Below are positions 33,180-45,082 of a DNA stretch of 64,000 nt, piece after piece. The DNA comes from Bubalus kerabau (Eukaryota; Chordata; Mammalia; Artiodactyla; Bovidae). The translations under genes were made by a program, and so were the position numbers. The number at the start of each line of letters is the position of its first letter. Position 1 is the stretch's first letter. The notes beneath the pieces were generated by a model, which was not told the origin of the DNA, did no database searches, and worked only from the letters and a program-made list of their open reading frames with translations. The stretch spans positions 109,182,001 to 109,246,000 of the forward strand of contig NC_073624.1 in NCBI RefSeq assembly GCF_029407905.1, written 5' to 3'.

Positions 33180-35095
33180 GCAAACTGAAGCAACCAAATC
33201 AGAACTTCTCCTCCCACCTCATCTGCCATCATGTCTGTGCCTCTGTGGATGAATTCTGAAGATCCTTTCTGTAACACTGGATGACAAATCTCTATACCTA
33301 TCTAAGGTCAACCTATTCACTTATATGCGTTTCAACCTTGTCTCCATCTCAGACTTTGTTCCTTTAATTATCATTTCCCTCTCAAAACAAATTTTACTTC
33401 TCAAATTATTGGATTGTTTCTATTTGCATATCAACCTTCTCTAATATCTTTCACTAAAGAAAAAAGAAAGCTATACGTATGTGCCATTTAGTTACTCCTT
33501 AAATTCTCTGCTTTCATCTTGGCAAAATTTCTCAAAGGGTTTGTTTACGCTTGCTGCCTCCATCTGATCTCTTAGTGCTCTGATCACAACCATTCCACTG
33601 AAATTGTTTTACTCAAGGATAATGACAATTTCCATGTTGGTAAATTCTATGGTTATATGGTCTATATTTAGTTTTAATTCTACTCAACGTTTCAGCAGCA
33701 TTTAACTAGACATTTACCTCTTTCTTGAAACATTTTCTTCTTTTTAATTCCATGACACTACATAATCCTGGTTTCATTTTACTGTTTCTGTTCAGACTCA
33801 TTCTCTATATTTTCTTCCTCTTTCTGACTATTAAGCCCTGGAATTACCTGGAAATCAAATCTTTGCTTCTGCTTTCTCTACCCACCCCCACTCCTTAAGT
33901 AATGTCTTCTAGTCTTAGGCCTTTGGAAACCATCTACATGATTTGATAACTCTTAAATTTATATACTTATCTTAGAAAAGCCCCACTATCTCTTGACTGT
34001 TCATCTGACTGCCAAATCTCTCTCCTCACTTAGATCTTTAATAGACATCTCACACTTAATGTTTCTAAAATAGAAATTTGAGTATTTCTATCCCTTCAAA
34101 CTTGGCACCACCAGTTGCTCTGGTCAAAGCTTTGGAGTATTTTATTTTTTACATCCAAAATTCAACCCCTAAATCATGAAAAATTAGTTATATTGTGCTC
34201 AGTCTTCAGAATATATCTGAATTGGATTACTTTTTTAAACTTCCACTACTACTGCTACCGCTAAGTCACTTCAGTCGTGTCCGACTCTGTGCGACCCCAT
34301 AGACGGCAGCCCACCAGGTTTCCTCGTCCCTGGGATTCTCCAGGCAAGAGCACTGGAGTGGGTTGCCATTTCCTTCTCCAATGCAAGAAAGTGAAAAGTG
34401 AAGGGGAAGTCGCTCAGTCGTGTCTGACCCTTAGCAACCTCATGGTCTGCAGCCTACCAGACTCCTCCATCCATGGGATTTTCCAGGCAAGAGTACTGGA
34501 GTGGTGCTAGCACTTTATTCTAAGGTATCACTATCGACATAGCTGGAGTTATTTTAATTTTTAAAAATCTGACTATAACATTCGCATTGTCAAAAACTCC
34601 CAACGGCTTCCTATCTGGTTTACCATGGGGACCTTACCTCATGGTCTTGTAGATTCTCCATTCCTTCCTCTTACATGTCTCTTTAATCTCATCTCCTAAT
34701 GCTCCTCCGGTATTTTCTGAAGTCAACATATTTACACTTACTTCCTCACTTAAATTTTTTTTTCCATATATTGAGAAGACTTATTCATACACTTTATTCA
34801 GGTCTTTTGTCAAATTTACCTCCTTAAAGAGTCCTTTTATGAACATCTTTTCTGAAATAACCTACCCCTTTAACTTATTACATTTAATCTGCTCTATTTT
34901 TCTTTATAACACTATTTCTAAGAAAGATCATGATAGTAGCATATATAGTAATATATTTGCTTATTTATTGACTACTTCTACCAATGGACTATAGACTTAT
35001 AAGGACTTACTTTCTGTCTTACTAATTATTCTATCCCTAACATAGTACTCAATACTCGACAGTGAGAGCAAAATAGGTATTGAATGAATGAATGA
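33180..35095 (+). repeat. Long L2 LINE relic with (TGAA) tail, split by Bov-A2
   Basis: Sense L2 order over ~1.66 kb. Near 33590-33790 it reads 'caaccattccactgaaattg', 'gcagcatttaactagacatt', 'ttcttgaaacattttcttc' and 'catgacactacataatcctgg'. After the interruption come 'cccaacggcttcctatc' and 'tgaagtcaacat'. The 3' end at about 34940-35095 shows 'ttatttattgactacttcta', 'ggactatagacttataagga' and the terminal tgaatgaatgaatga. L2 is an ancient non-LTR retrotransposon; no frame is open. The 5' limit is uncertain. The Bov-A2 at 34250-34505 divides it. Confidence 0.75.
34250..34505 (-). repeat. Bov-A2 SINE inserted in L2
   Basis: Antisense dimer, from 'ctgctaccgctaagtcactt' through the reversed linker 'gaaagtgaaaagtgaagggg' to 'gcaagagtactggagtgg'. 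The outer end of the first Bov-A unit is slightly truncated. Confidence 0.93.
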
Positions 35096-35334
35096 TGAGA
35101 AAACTAATGAATTTAGATAAATCCATGACAAAATTCAACAATTCAAACTTCTCATTCTATTTAAAATTTTATTACCTATTCTCTTGTATCACAAACAGTG
35201 CATCCTTGGTGGCTTAAATAGAATGTTCTTTAGTATTTTTATCATAAACTATGAATCTCAAATATAGGAATGGTCAAGAGTTTCTTTAGTTTCATTACTT
35301 TAGTATGATATTCAAAGATGAATCCCATTCAAAT

Positions 35335-35416
35335 ACTGAATTAACCAAAAGGTTCTTTCAGGTATTTCCAAAAGATCCTATGCAAAATCTGAAAGAAACT
35401 TTCAGCCAGTCCAATA
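35335..35416. mobile_element. Mariner-type miniature element (MITE), decayed
   Basis: About 82 bp whose two halves are inverted-complementary: 'aaccaaaaggttctttcagg' at the left and 'ctgaaagaaactttcagcca' at the right, around a short 'ttccaaaagatcc' centre. This matches the plan of short mariner-derived elements in ruminants, in which almost the whole element is terminal repeat. Confidence 0.7.
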
Positions 35417-35749
35417 TAATCACACTCACACTAGGGTCTCAGCTTTCCTTGTTCTAGAATAGTATTTCATTGTAGTTTTGAGTCAAACTGCCTGACCTCC
35501 AATACAGAGTTAACTCATTATTAGTTGCACAGTCTTAAAAGATTTAATCCTCCATTCTGTATAATGGAGAAAATTCTCATAAAATAAACAAAAGATTAAG
35601 AGATTTAACACATATAAAGTACCTACAGATAGTACCTGATCCCCAACTTGCACTCAAAAAATGTCAGCTTTTTACACACGTTTTACACACACATCTCAGA
35701 AAGCCCTGATTGCTTTTTGAAAGCAGCATACCTGGCTTCAGGTAAAATA

Positions 35750-35829
35750 TCGGGAGAACCAAAAAATTCATTCGTTTTTCCAGAAGATGTTACAGAAACA
35801 CCTGAATGAACTTTCTGGCCAACTCAATA
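35750..35829. mobile_element. Mariner-type miniature element (MITE)
   Basis: Same plan as the element ~330 bp upstream: 'gaaccaaaaaattcattcg' then 'tttttccagaagatgttaca' and 'cctgaatgaactttctggcc', ending 'aactcaata'. The left and right arms are complementary. It is better preserved than the upstream copy. Confidence 0.78.
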
Positions 35830-36299
35830 TTTCTGGGGATACTGACTTCCTTCTCACTATAAATTATTTTACGAGCATGTGTGGTAGACAAGGATTGAAA
35901 AAAAAAAATCAGAAATTCTAGGATTCGAACTTGCCAGTGTTATTTGATTATGATTTGAGGGTCTGAGTGATCCTCAGATTCTGAATTGTGCTCACGCTCC
36001 TAGATTTCAGAGGTCAGCTGACTTCTCTCTATTTAGGAGCCTTCCCAGGTTTGCCTGCTTGCCTTTATTACTGACTACCTACTTGATAGTCAAATACCAC
36101 TGTCTTCCATTTGCCAGATCCTTGTACATCTTACATCTAAAACCTTTCTCTCTCTGCCATAGACTTTGTAAAGCACAGTTCAAAGCTATGCTTCTGCCGA
36201 CATTTCATTACAAGTTTGTGTATTTATTCTGATAGGGTAATATGACATACTTCTTAGCATCATTGTATTTCATGCTCTTTGGAAAATTTAGTCAGAGAT
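35830..36299. other. Unassigned sequence
   Basis: No named repeat or gene recognised. Confidence 0.35.
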
Positions 36300-36310
36300 A
36301 GAATAACAAC

Positions 36311-36581
36311 TATCAATGGCACCCCACTCCAGTACTCTTGCCTGGAAAATCCCATGGACAGAGGAGCCTGGTAGGCTGCAGACCCCCTTCCATGGGATCG
36401 CAAACAGTTGGACACGACTGAGCGACTTCCCTTTCACTTTTCACTTTCATGCATTGGAGAAGGAAATGGCAACCCACTCCAGTGTTCTTGCCTGGAGAAT
36501 CCCAGGGACTGGAGAGCCTGGTGGGCTGCCGTCTATGGGGTCGCACAGAGTTGGACACGACTGAAGTGACTTAGCAGCAGC
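36311..36581 (+). repeat. Bov-A2 SINE with TSD
   Basis: Starts 'tatcaatggcaccccactcc' and ends 'gtgacttagcagcagc'. The 11-bp perfect duplication agaataacaac flanks it at 36300-36310 and 36582-36592. A small internal duplication or insertion ('gacccccttccatggga') alters the first unit. Confidence 0.95.
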
Positions 36582-36592
36582 AGAATAACAAC

Positions 36593-38415
36593 AGAATTCA
36601 AACTAATGTCAGCATCAATATTAATGTTTCTTCATGTATTTTATTTTTCATAGGATTCTTTTCTCCTCTTACACAATTTTTATCCCTCTACATGTCTATG
36701 AATGTTCTTTATTGAATAGACAATAACTTACATGATTAAAAATCAAGAGGATTTTTCTATTAAAATGGATTTCATTTGTTTTTTTCAAAAGTATTTTAAG
36801 AGAGGGCAGTTATTGCAACCAACTAGTTTCTCCTAAAATCTATTACATGCTAATATGTTGTGGTATACTTCTTGGTTTAAACTCTAACCTAGAAGTAAAA
36901 TAAATAAAACATTATAGGTTATTTAACTAAATTAAAATGCAGTCTCCCAAAATATATTTTTATTGCTACTCTTAAAGTTCAACAACTCTATCTTATGGAT
37001 AGATGTGAAACATTCCTTTAGAACAGGTCATAAAAGAGCAATAAATGGGCCAATTTTTTTCATGTCTAAATGAGCACACAGCTTGGAAATCTGCAGACAA
37101 AAAAGACTTTGGCATATCTACTTCAATGGATATACTTCCCACTAATGCTTTTCTCTAAATTTTAAAGCTGTTAACATATTTATACATTTGAAGATACAAA
37201 AAAGTAAACTTTAAGAAAAATAAGAATAAAATTCACCATAATACTACACTAAGATTTAATACCTTCATAATGCAAAATTACAGGGTGAAAATGCTGGCAC
37301 TTTATACTTTAACTGGATTAGCAAACAAGATACAAACAGACAACAAAAATGAAACTGGATGTATATCAGACACAAAACCCAAGTAAATAATTAAGAGAAA
37401 TAATGTGTTGCAAATCTCCCCAAATGAAACTGACATACTGAAGGCCATGCTCATTCACATGCTGCAAATAAATATAAATCAATGGTGTGATTTAGCTATT
37501 AAAGTTAATGAATTATTGAGGTGCTTTTAGAGTCGAGTAGCAGCACAGATATAAAATGAAGCTTTCTAAATTACCTAAGCAATGAAAAGCATACAAGGGT
37601 TAGGAAGGACTCAGAGGCATGATCTAGAATAAGAGTTTGAGACATCAGAAAGGCTTCATAATACATCAGAGAATCATGAAAAACTGTCCCCAAAGTAGAT
37701 TGTGGAATGAACAAGACATAGGATAAAGGAATAGTACAAGATATTTAGTCATATAGTGAAATATTTTGACAGTAAGGATAGTTAAACACAAGACTAACTT
37801 TAAGTTGGGGAGTAATTTGCTTAGAGAGATTTCAGTATGGAGTTGGTCTTCGGAGATGACATAGTTGGAACATAGGTCTTTCAAAAACACTAAAATGTTT
37901 ACGTGACTGCTATGATTATCTCCCAAACATGATTATTAGAGGACAAACCAGACACTTCACTTGGCATTTAGTAAAAACTCTTTTGCCTGGCATCTATCTT
38001 AAACTGTACTTGGCTGTTCTTAATGAGCTTAGAATTTGGTTGCAATTCCAAAAAAAAAAAAGAAAAACAAAAACAAACCCTTGGACTTCAGGATCAGAAA
38101 ACCTGATTCTGAATTCTAGCTGAACCAGCGTTTCTTCTTACTTGTCATGGCTAAAGTATAAAGAAATAAAGCTGTTTGCTGGTAAGAAGTAAGAACCCAG
38201 ACATGCGCACTTATGTCAAGGAGAGAGAGAAACATACACAACCAGGAAGCCACAGCCACTAGCATTCATTAAAAAATAAATATTCAATATATCTAAATTT
38301 AAATATTTTCAAAAACAAGCTCCCAGTTTTTGTGACATGCAAATTTGATAGGAAGGACACATAGTCTTCTATGTAAATCACAAATAATGTCTCATTATTT
38401 CTTTAATGTGTATTT
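36593..38415. other. Unassigned AT-rich sequence
   Basis: About 1.8 kb without a repeat or gene I can support. It contains a short A-run at 38050-38060. Open frames here have no recognised domain. Confidence 0.4.
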
Positions 38416-38423
38416 ATTAATTA

Positions 38424-38535
38424 GTTGGTTGCTCAGTCATGTCCAACTCTTTGTGACCCCATTGACTGTAGCCTCTGTCTGTGGAACTCTCCGGGCAAGA
38501 ATACTGGAGTGGGTAGGCATTTTCTTCTCCAGAGC
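38424..38535 (-). repeat. Bov-tA SINE fragment with TSD
   Basis: Antisense Bov-A body only, from 'ttggttgctcagtcatgtcc' to 'ggcattttcttctccag', without the tRNA-like head. The flanks are attaatta at 38416-38423 and 38536-38543, so the headless state is probably original. Confidence 0.85.
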
Positions 38536-38543
38536 ATTAATTA

Positions 38544-39975
38544 CATACATAAGAGTAATACAAAATTTAAACATGATTATTAATCGACCAAATTCAAAAG
38601 TAGATATCCCATTCCAGAAAATCATAGTTGTGAGATTCAGAAGAGGATAAATCAGAATTTGAAGGCATAATCTCCGTCATACCAGAAGTGGGACCAGTCC
38701 CTTAGTTCCGAGGTTAATAACTGTAAGTACTTTCCAGGTGAAAGGAGACTAGAAGCTGATCTCAGAAACCCATCTATAGGCACAGTTGTTCAACATGATA
38801 CCTAAGTAGAAAATATGCTTATTTCTTATTTCTTAATAAATTCAGTCATTGCTAACAAATTTTTTTGTCATCTTCAATAAAGCCTAAATCTAAGAAGGAA
38901 AAAAATACTCCCTAGCTATTGCTATACAAATCCCCATGGGTTAGAGTATCTGTTTCCAAATATTTTAACCTGAAGTAAAAACATAATAACAAAAGGTAAA
39001 TACTGTTTAAGAAGTCCATCTTAAAGAGGCTTAATTATTTTCAAGATAATCTACAAGTAACAAAATTAAGATTAGTAGTTTCCAGATTTGATAAGTATCT
39101 GAAGAATTTAGAAATAACTATAAAGCTTTGTTTAAAATACCAAGGTTCAGTATTCAGTACCAGAAATTTTAAGATTACAAATATGGGGTGGCAATCTTTA
39201 ATGTTTACTGTATAACTCCCAGAAGTTTGTGATACACAATTAACATGCATAAATACAAATAAATATATATTTAAATTAAAACCATAAAGGAAAATTACTC
39301 AAGGATTGGAACATTTATTTACTAAACTCTTCTCAAATATCATGTTGAACTATATGAAATTGTCATTTTTGTAGGGCAGAGGTAGTTGAGTATTGGCCAT
39401 TCATGTCATTAAATTTAATAGTTATTCAATCATATATGTGTTTCAGGATCAGTTACACGCACTAAGGATACAATGTGAACCAGATTAGAATCTGATGTGT
39501 AAATAAATTAATCCTCTACAGTTTTAATGGCCTTTTAGTGTGCCTATATATCACATGGATGACTGTTTTCAGTCAATTCATCCATAGATTCATCCATAGA
39601 TTCATTTTACAAATGTTTACTTGGCACTTGATATATGCCGGGTATTTGCCTCAGTAATAACACATTCATTATTTAAAAAAAAAGAAAAAATTCAACACCG
39701 TCTGCTCTAATGAAGCTCTTCTAATAAAGAGCACAATTTCTGCTCTTAAATCTTATAAAAACAGAAATCAAAACAAGCAAACAACCTTTACAACATTATG
39801 AAAATAAATACTGTAATAAGTGTATTAAAAAACATGTATAAATGGCTTTATGAAAAAGTAACCATGAAGATCTTGCTTGATTTTTGAGTTTCCATATTTT
39901 GTCATCAGCAGTCCATATTTTTGAGGCATCTCAAAAATACAAGGGGGGAAGCTATTATAATGCTTAATAGCTGAT
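38544..39975. other. Unassigned sequence; possible old repeat at 39590-39800
   Basis: Mostly unassigned AT-rich DNA. The text around 39600-39780 ('acttggcacttgatatatgc', 'ctaatgaagctcttct') has the wording of an ancient mammalian interspersed repeat, but I cannot name it safely. Confidence 0.35.
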
Positions 39976-40345
39976 GTAACTTGGACTAAAGGCTTTACAT
40001 ATTTTCTCATTTAATCACCACAGCAAAAGCAGACACAATTGTAGCCCCCATTTTAACTGTGTGTGAAAGTCATTCACTTGTGTCTGACTCTTTGTGACCC
40101 CATGGACTGTGTCCTCTGTCCACGGAATTCTTCAGGCAAGAATACTGGAGTGGGTAGCCATTCCCTTCTCCAGGGGATCTTCCCAACCCAGGTCTCCCTC
40201 ACTGCAGGAGACTTCTTTATCATCTGAGCCACCAGGGAAGCCCCTATTTTACTGACCAGGAACCAGATTTTCATGGATTAAGTAACTTGCCTAAGAACAC
40301 AAACCTAAAGAATAATCTCAGAGTTTGGACTCCAGGAGCCTCTGT
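39976..40345 (-). repeat. MIR SINE, split by Bov-tA
   Basis: The left piece ('tttctcatttaatcaccaca', 'ttgtagcccccattttaac') and right piece ('ttttactgaccaggaacc', 'aagtaacttgcctaagaaca') make one antisense MIR. A Bov-tA lies between them. Confidence 0.78.
40060..40240 (-). repeat. Bov-tA SINE inserted in MIR
   Basis: Antisense Bov-tA from 'tgtgtgaaagtcattcact' to 'catctgagccaccagggaag'. The flanking words cccccattttaactg (40045-40059) and cccctattttactg (40241-40254) are a target duplication with one substitution and one indel. The head region is slightly shortened. Confidence 0.92.
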
Positions 40346-40419
40346 CTCAGGTATCTCAGTTTTCAGCCTTTGCTTCTGTTGCTTCCTATAGCTCAATTCT
40401 GATTAATACAGGGCTAATA

Positions 40420-43400
40420 GGCAGAGGAACCAGAGATCAAATTGCCAACATCCGCTGGATCATGGAAAAAGCAATAGAATTCCAGAAAAACATCTATTTC
40501 TGCTTTATTGACTATGCCAAAGCCTTTGACTGTGTGGATCACAATAAACTGTGGAAAATTCTGAAAGAGATGGGAATACCAGACCACCTGACCTGCCTCT
40601 TGAGAAACCTGTATGCAGGTCAGAAAGCAACAATTAGATCTCGACATGGAAAAAAGACTGGTTCCAAATAGGAAAAGGAGTCCATCAAGGCTGTATATGT
40701 CACCCTGCTTATTTAACTTCTATGCAGAGTACATCATGAGAAACGCTGGACTGGAAGAAACACAAGCTGGAATCAAGATTGCCGGGAGAAATATCAATCA
40801 CCTCAGATATGCAGATGACACCACCCTTATGGCAGAAAGGGAAGAGGAACTAAAAAGCCTCTTGATGAAAGGGAAAGTGGAGAGTGAAAAAGTTGGCTTA
40901 AAGCTAAACATTCAGAAAACGAAGATCATGGCATCTGGTCCCATCACTTCATGGCAAATAGATGGGGAAACAGTGGAAACAGTGTCAGACTGTATCTTCT
41001 GGGGCTCTAAAATCACTGCAGATGGTGACTGCAGCCATGAAATTAAAAGACGCTTACTCCTTGGAAGAAAAGTTATGACCAACCTAGATAGCATATTCAA
41101 AAGCAGAGACATTACTTTGCCAACAAAGGTCCGTCTAGTCAAGGCTATGGTTTTTCCAGTGGTCATGTATGGATGTGAGAGTTGGACTGTGAAGAAAGCT
41201 GAGCGCCGAAGAATTGATGCTTTTGAACTGTGGTGTTGGAGAAGACTCTTGAGAGTCCCTTGGACTGCAAGGGGATCCAACCAGTCCATTCTGAAGGAGA
41301 TCATCCCTGGGATTTCTTTGGAAGGAATGATGCTAAAGCTGAAACTCCAGTACTTTGGCCACCTCATGCGAAGAGTTGACTCATTGGAAAAGACTCTGAT
41401 GCTGGGAGGGATTGGGGCAGGAGGAATAGGGGCCAACAGAGGAAGAGATGGCTGGATGGCATCACTGACTCGATGGACGTGAGTTTGAGTGAACTCGGGA
41501 AGATGGTGATGGACAGGGAGGCCTGGCGTGCTGCAATTAATAGGGTCGTAAAGAGTTGGACTGTCTAGGGAGGCCTTACAAATAGCTGTGAAAAGAAGAG
41601 AAGCGAAAAGCAAAGGAGGAAAGGAAAGATATAAACATCTGAATGCAGAGTTCCAAAGAATAGCAAGAAGAGATAAGAAAGCCTTCTTCAGCGATCAATG
41701 CAAAGAAATAGAGGAAAACAACAGAATGGGAAAGACTAGAGATCTCCTCAAGAAAATCAGAGATACCAAAGGAATATTTCATGCAAAGATGGGCTCAATA
41801 AAGGACAGAAATGGTATGGACCTAACAGAAGCAGAAGATATTAAGAAGAGATGGCAAGAATACACAGAAGAACAAAAAAGATCTTCATGACCCAGATAAT
41901 CACGATGGTGTGATCACTGACCTGGAGCCAGACATCCTGGAATGTGAAGTCAAGTGGGCCTTAGAAAGCATCATTACGAACAAAGCTAGTGGATGTGATG
42001 GAATTCCAGTGGAGATATTCCAAATCCTGAAAGGTGATGTTGTGAAAGTACTGCACTCAATATGCCAGCAAATTTGGAAAACTCAGCAGTGGCCACAGGA
42101 ATGGAAAAGGTCAGTTTTCATTCCAATCCCAAAGAAAGGCAATGCAAAGAATGCTCAAACTACCGCACAATTGCACTCATCTCACATGCTAGTTAAGTAA
42201 TTCTCAAAATTCTCCAAGCCAGGCTTCAGCAATATGTGAACCATGAACTTCCAGATGTTCAAGCTGGTTTTAGAAAAGGCAGAGGAACCAGAGATCAAAT
42301 TGCCAACATCTGCTGGATCATGGAAAAAGCAAGAGAGTTCCAGAAAAACATCTATTTCTGCTTTATTGACTATGCCAAAGCCTTTGACTGTGTGGATCAC
42401 AATAAATTGTGGAAAATTCTGAAAGAGATGGAAATACCAGACCACCTGATCTGCCTCTTGAGAAATTTGTATGCAGGTCAGGAAGCAACAGTTAGATCTG
42501 GACATGGAACAACAGACTGTTTCCAAATAGGAAAAGGAGTCCATTAAGGCTGTATATGTCACCCTACTTATTTAACTTCTATGCAGAGTACATCATGAGA
42601 AACGCTGGGCTGGAAGAAACACAAGCTGGAATCAAGATTGCCGGGAGAAATATCAATCACCTCAGATATGCAGATGACACCACCCTTATGGCAGAAAGTG
42701 AAGAGGAACTCAAAAGCCTCTTGATGAAAGGGAAAGTGAAGAGTGAAAAAGTTGGCTTAAAGCTCAACATTCAGAAAAAGAAGATCATGGCATCCGGTCC
42801 CATCACTTCCTGGGAAATAGATGGGGAAACAGTGGAAACAGTGTCAGACTTTATTTTTCTGGGCTCCAAAATCACTACAGGTGGTGACTGCAGCCATGAA
42901 ATTAAAAGACACTTACTCCTTGGAAGGAAAGTTATGACCAACCTAGATAGCATATTCAAAAGCAGAGACATTACTTTGCCAACAAAGGTCCATCTCGTCA
43001 AGGCTATGGTTTTTCCACTGGTCATGTATGGATGTGAGAGTTGGACTGTGAAGAAGGCTGAGCGCCAAAGAATGATGCTTCTGAACTGTGGTGTTGGAGA
43101 AGACTCTTGAGAGTCCCTTGGACTGCAAGGAGATCCAACCAGTCCATTCTGAAGGAGATCATCCCTGGGATTTCTTTGGAAGGAATGATGCTAAAGCTGA
43201 AACTCCAGTACTTTGGCCACCTCATGCAAAGAGTTGACTCACTGGAAAAGACTTTGATGCTGGGAGGGATTGGGGGCAGGAGGAGAATGGGAGGACAGAG
43301 GATGAGATAGCTGGATGGCATCACTGACTCGATGGCCGTGAGTCTCAGTGAACTCCTGGAGTTGGTGATGGACAGGGAGGCCTGGCATTCTGCGATCCAC

Positions 43401-43482
43401 GGGGTCGCAAAGAGTCGGACACGACTGAGCGACAGATCTAGTCTGAAAGAGTTGCACACGACTGAGTGACTGAACTGAACTA
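40420..43482 (+). repeat. Outer BovB LINE, interrupted by a second BovB
   Basis: Sense BovB starting at the RT ('ggcagaggaaccagagatc') and running to 41558, then resuming after the inner element at 43455-43482 with the missing 3' terminus ('cacacgactgagtgactgaa'). Readable RT pieces are motif A (FIDYAKAFDCVDHNKLW, 40462-40671), then after a frameshift SPCLFN and RYADDTTLMA (40613-41482). The last frame continues through CESWTVKKAE to the C-terminal region. A one-base deletion in 'ctgtatatgtcaccc' (40691-40705) breaks the frame just after motif B. Reading the two outer pieces together gives one element; neither makes a protein. Confidence 0.9.
41559..43445 (+). repeat. Inner BovB LINE nested in the outer BovB
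   Basis: Starts in the spacer upstream of the RT ('actgtctagggaggccttac') and ends beyond 'cgactgagcgac' with a short non-BovB tail 'agatctagtctg'. The 9-bp word aaagagttg, which is part of the BovB 3' end itself, is duplicated at 41550-41558 and 43446-43454. RT pieces: N-terminal part (41588-42200), motif A (42236-42547), then YADD and thumb (42556-43110). A TAA at 42545-42547 and a one-base deletion right after it separate the latter two. The same deletion occurs in the outer element. Confidence 0.9.
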
Positions 43483-44274
43483 AAACGGAATATAACATCT
43501 CAGGACACAACTTTTCTTAAAAAATCCCTAGGATTTTTCCACTAAGCCCTTTTCTTTGTGTGCTGGGATGTAAATGGGAAACACAGGGCAGGAGAAGGGT
43601 GAAAGTTGATGGCATGGTCAGTCGGCCGAGAAACAACTGGAGCTGAGGTGGCTGAAGTAGCTATCATCTCTGTTCACATAATCCTGTGAAATGTGATCTG
43701 AAATTCCTCTTTAGTTTATAACTGATACCTGATATTCAACAGTTGTGCATTGAAGCAACCTTTACCCAACTCCACACAGGCATACTCCAAAGAAGCTAAA
43801 ATTTACAAACAACTGTAACATAAAAATATCAGAATCGTAAAATACCTCTCTGTGTACAGTTGAGATGGGAGAAAAAAAAGTCAATTCCAAATTTCAGTAG
43901 ACAGGGTTAAAGCTTAAGAACTAAGTGAAATATACTATGCAAGTAAATCCTTAAGCAAATTTAACATAATTTGGATGGGTAAAATACATCTCAGAACAAT
44001 TATCAGGAGTTTTTCTATTAAATTTCATGGCCATTGACCCTTATTTACCTCTTTTCATTATTCCTGATAAAAGAGTGATACTGAGAACACTACCATTTAG
44101 TGCACTTTTGTGAAATACAACATTAAAAATAATGCTATGATTACAGTCAGTAAACACCAACTATAGAAGACAAGATTTCCTGTAGCACCAAATTCCCTCT
44201 CCTTGATTATCCAGCTCTCGATGTGGCTAAGAATAGAGATATCATCCTTAACACTTTCCACTAGGCCTCATTTG
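43483..44274. other. Unassigned sequence
   Basis: About 790 bp without a recognised repeat or gene. Confidence 0.4.
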
Positions 44275-44470
44275 CACGATACTGGATGCTTGGGGCTGGT
44301 GCACTGGGACAACCCAGAGGGATGGAATGGGGAGGGAGGAGGGAGGAGGGTTCAGGATGGGGAACACATGTATACCTGTGGCGGATTCATTTGGATGTTT
44401 GGCAAAACTAATACAGTTATGTAAAGTTTAAAAATAAAATAAAATTAAAAACAAACAAACAAACAAAAAA
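44275..44470 (+). repeat. L1 3' end, 5'-truncated
   Basis: Sense ruminant L1 3' UTR end from 'gcacgatactggatgcttgg' through the G-rich block (44320-44360) to 'taaaataaaattaaaa'. It finishes in an (AAAC) repeat rather than pure A. The body is very close to that at 47790-47960. Confidence 0.92.
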
Positions 44471-44807
44471 CCTCAATATTCAGAAAAAAAAAAAAAAAAG
44501 AAAGAAACATTTTACATTCCTGCTATGTCCAGAAGTCATAAATACATATTTTTATGGATGTCTTCATCTCTATGTAGCTGCTGAGTTTATTTTGAAATCT
44601 ACCACACTCAACATAGTAAAATGAAACACAGAACTATGGTTTGGCCAATTCCAGAGACTATACATAATGCCATGTATGTGATTCACATTAAATATTACAT
44701 GAAAACTAATAAATGTATTATGCGGTTACCATTTTGGTTTATGGTGGTATTAATTATATACAAAATTAGAAAATATCAAAGGAATTCATAGATAGATAGC
44801 ATCATGT
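44471..44807. other. Unassigned sequence
   Basis: A second A-rich run lies at 44483-44506. Nothing else is recognised. Confidence 0.35.
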
Positions 44808-44890
44808 CAATTGTTCAGTCATGTCTGACTTCTTGTGACCCCCTAGTCTGTAGCCTGCCAGACTACACTGTCCATGTGATTCTATACGTC
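44808..44890 (-). repeat. Bov-tA SINE fragment
   Basis: Antisense Bov-A text 'ttgttcagtcatgtctgact' to 'tgtccatgtgattct', strongly diverged and short. The following ~200 bp up to the L1 start are unassigned. Confidence 0.6.
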
Positions 44891-45082
44891 CTAACGCGGA
44901 CATGACCAAAAACCAAAATGGAAGAGCATTCTCCGACAGGAAACTGAAACCCCAGTAATGCAAATACTTGAATACCACCAGCAACCTAAAGTGGCTCTAA
45001 AGCAGATGTTTCCATAACCGATTCTCTAGCCTACATATGGATTGTAGTCTTCTGTGACTGAAGCAGGAGGCCCAGTTAAACT

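Noticed and set aside
40613..41482. A 289-codon open frame as a possible new reverse-transcriptase gene
   Set aside because: It is the RT C-terminal part of BovB, out of frame with the preceding motif A piece and inside a mobile element.
40912..41613. A 233-codon antisense open frame
   Set aside because: It is the reverse strand of the BovB RT; similar antisense frames recur opposite other BovB copies and reflect composition.
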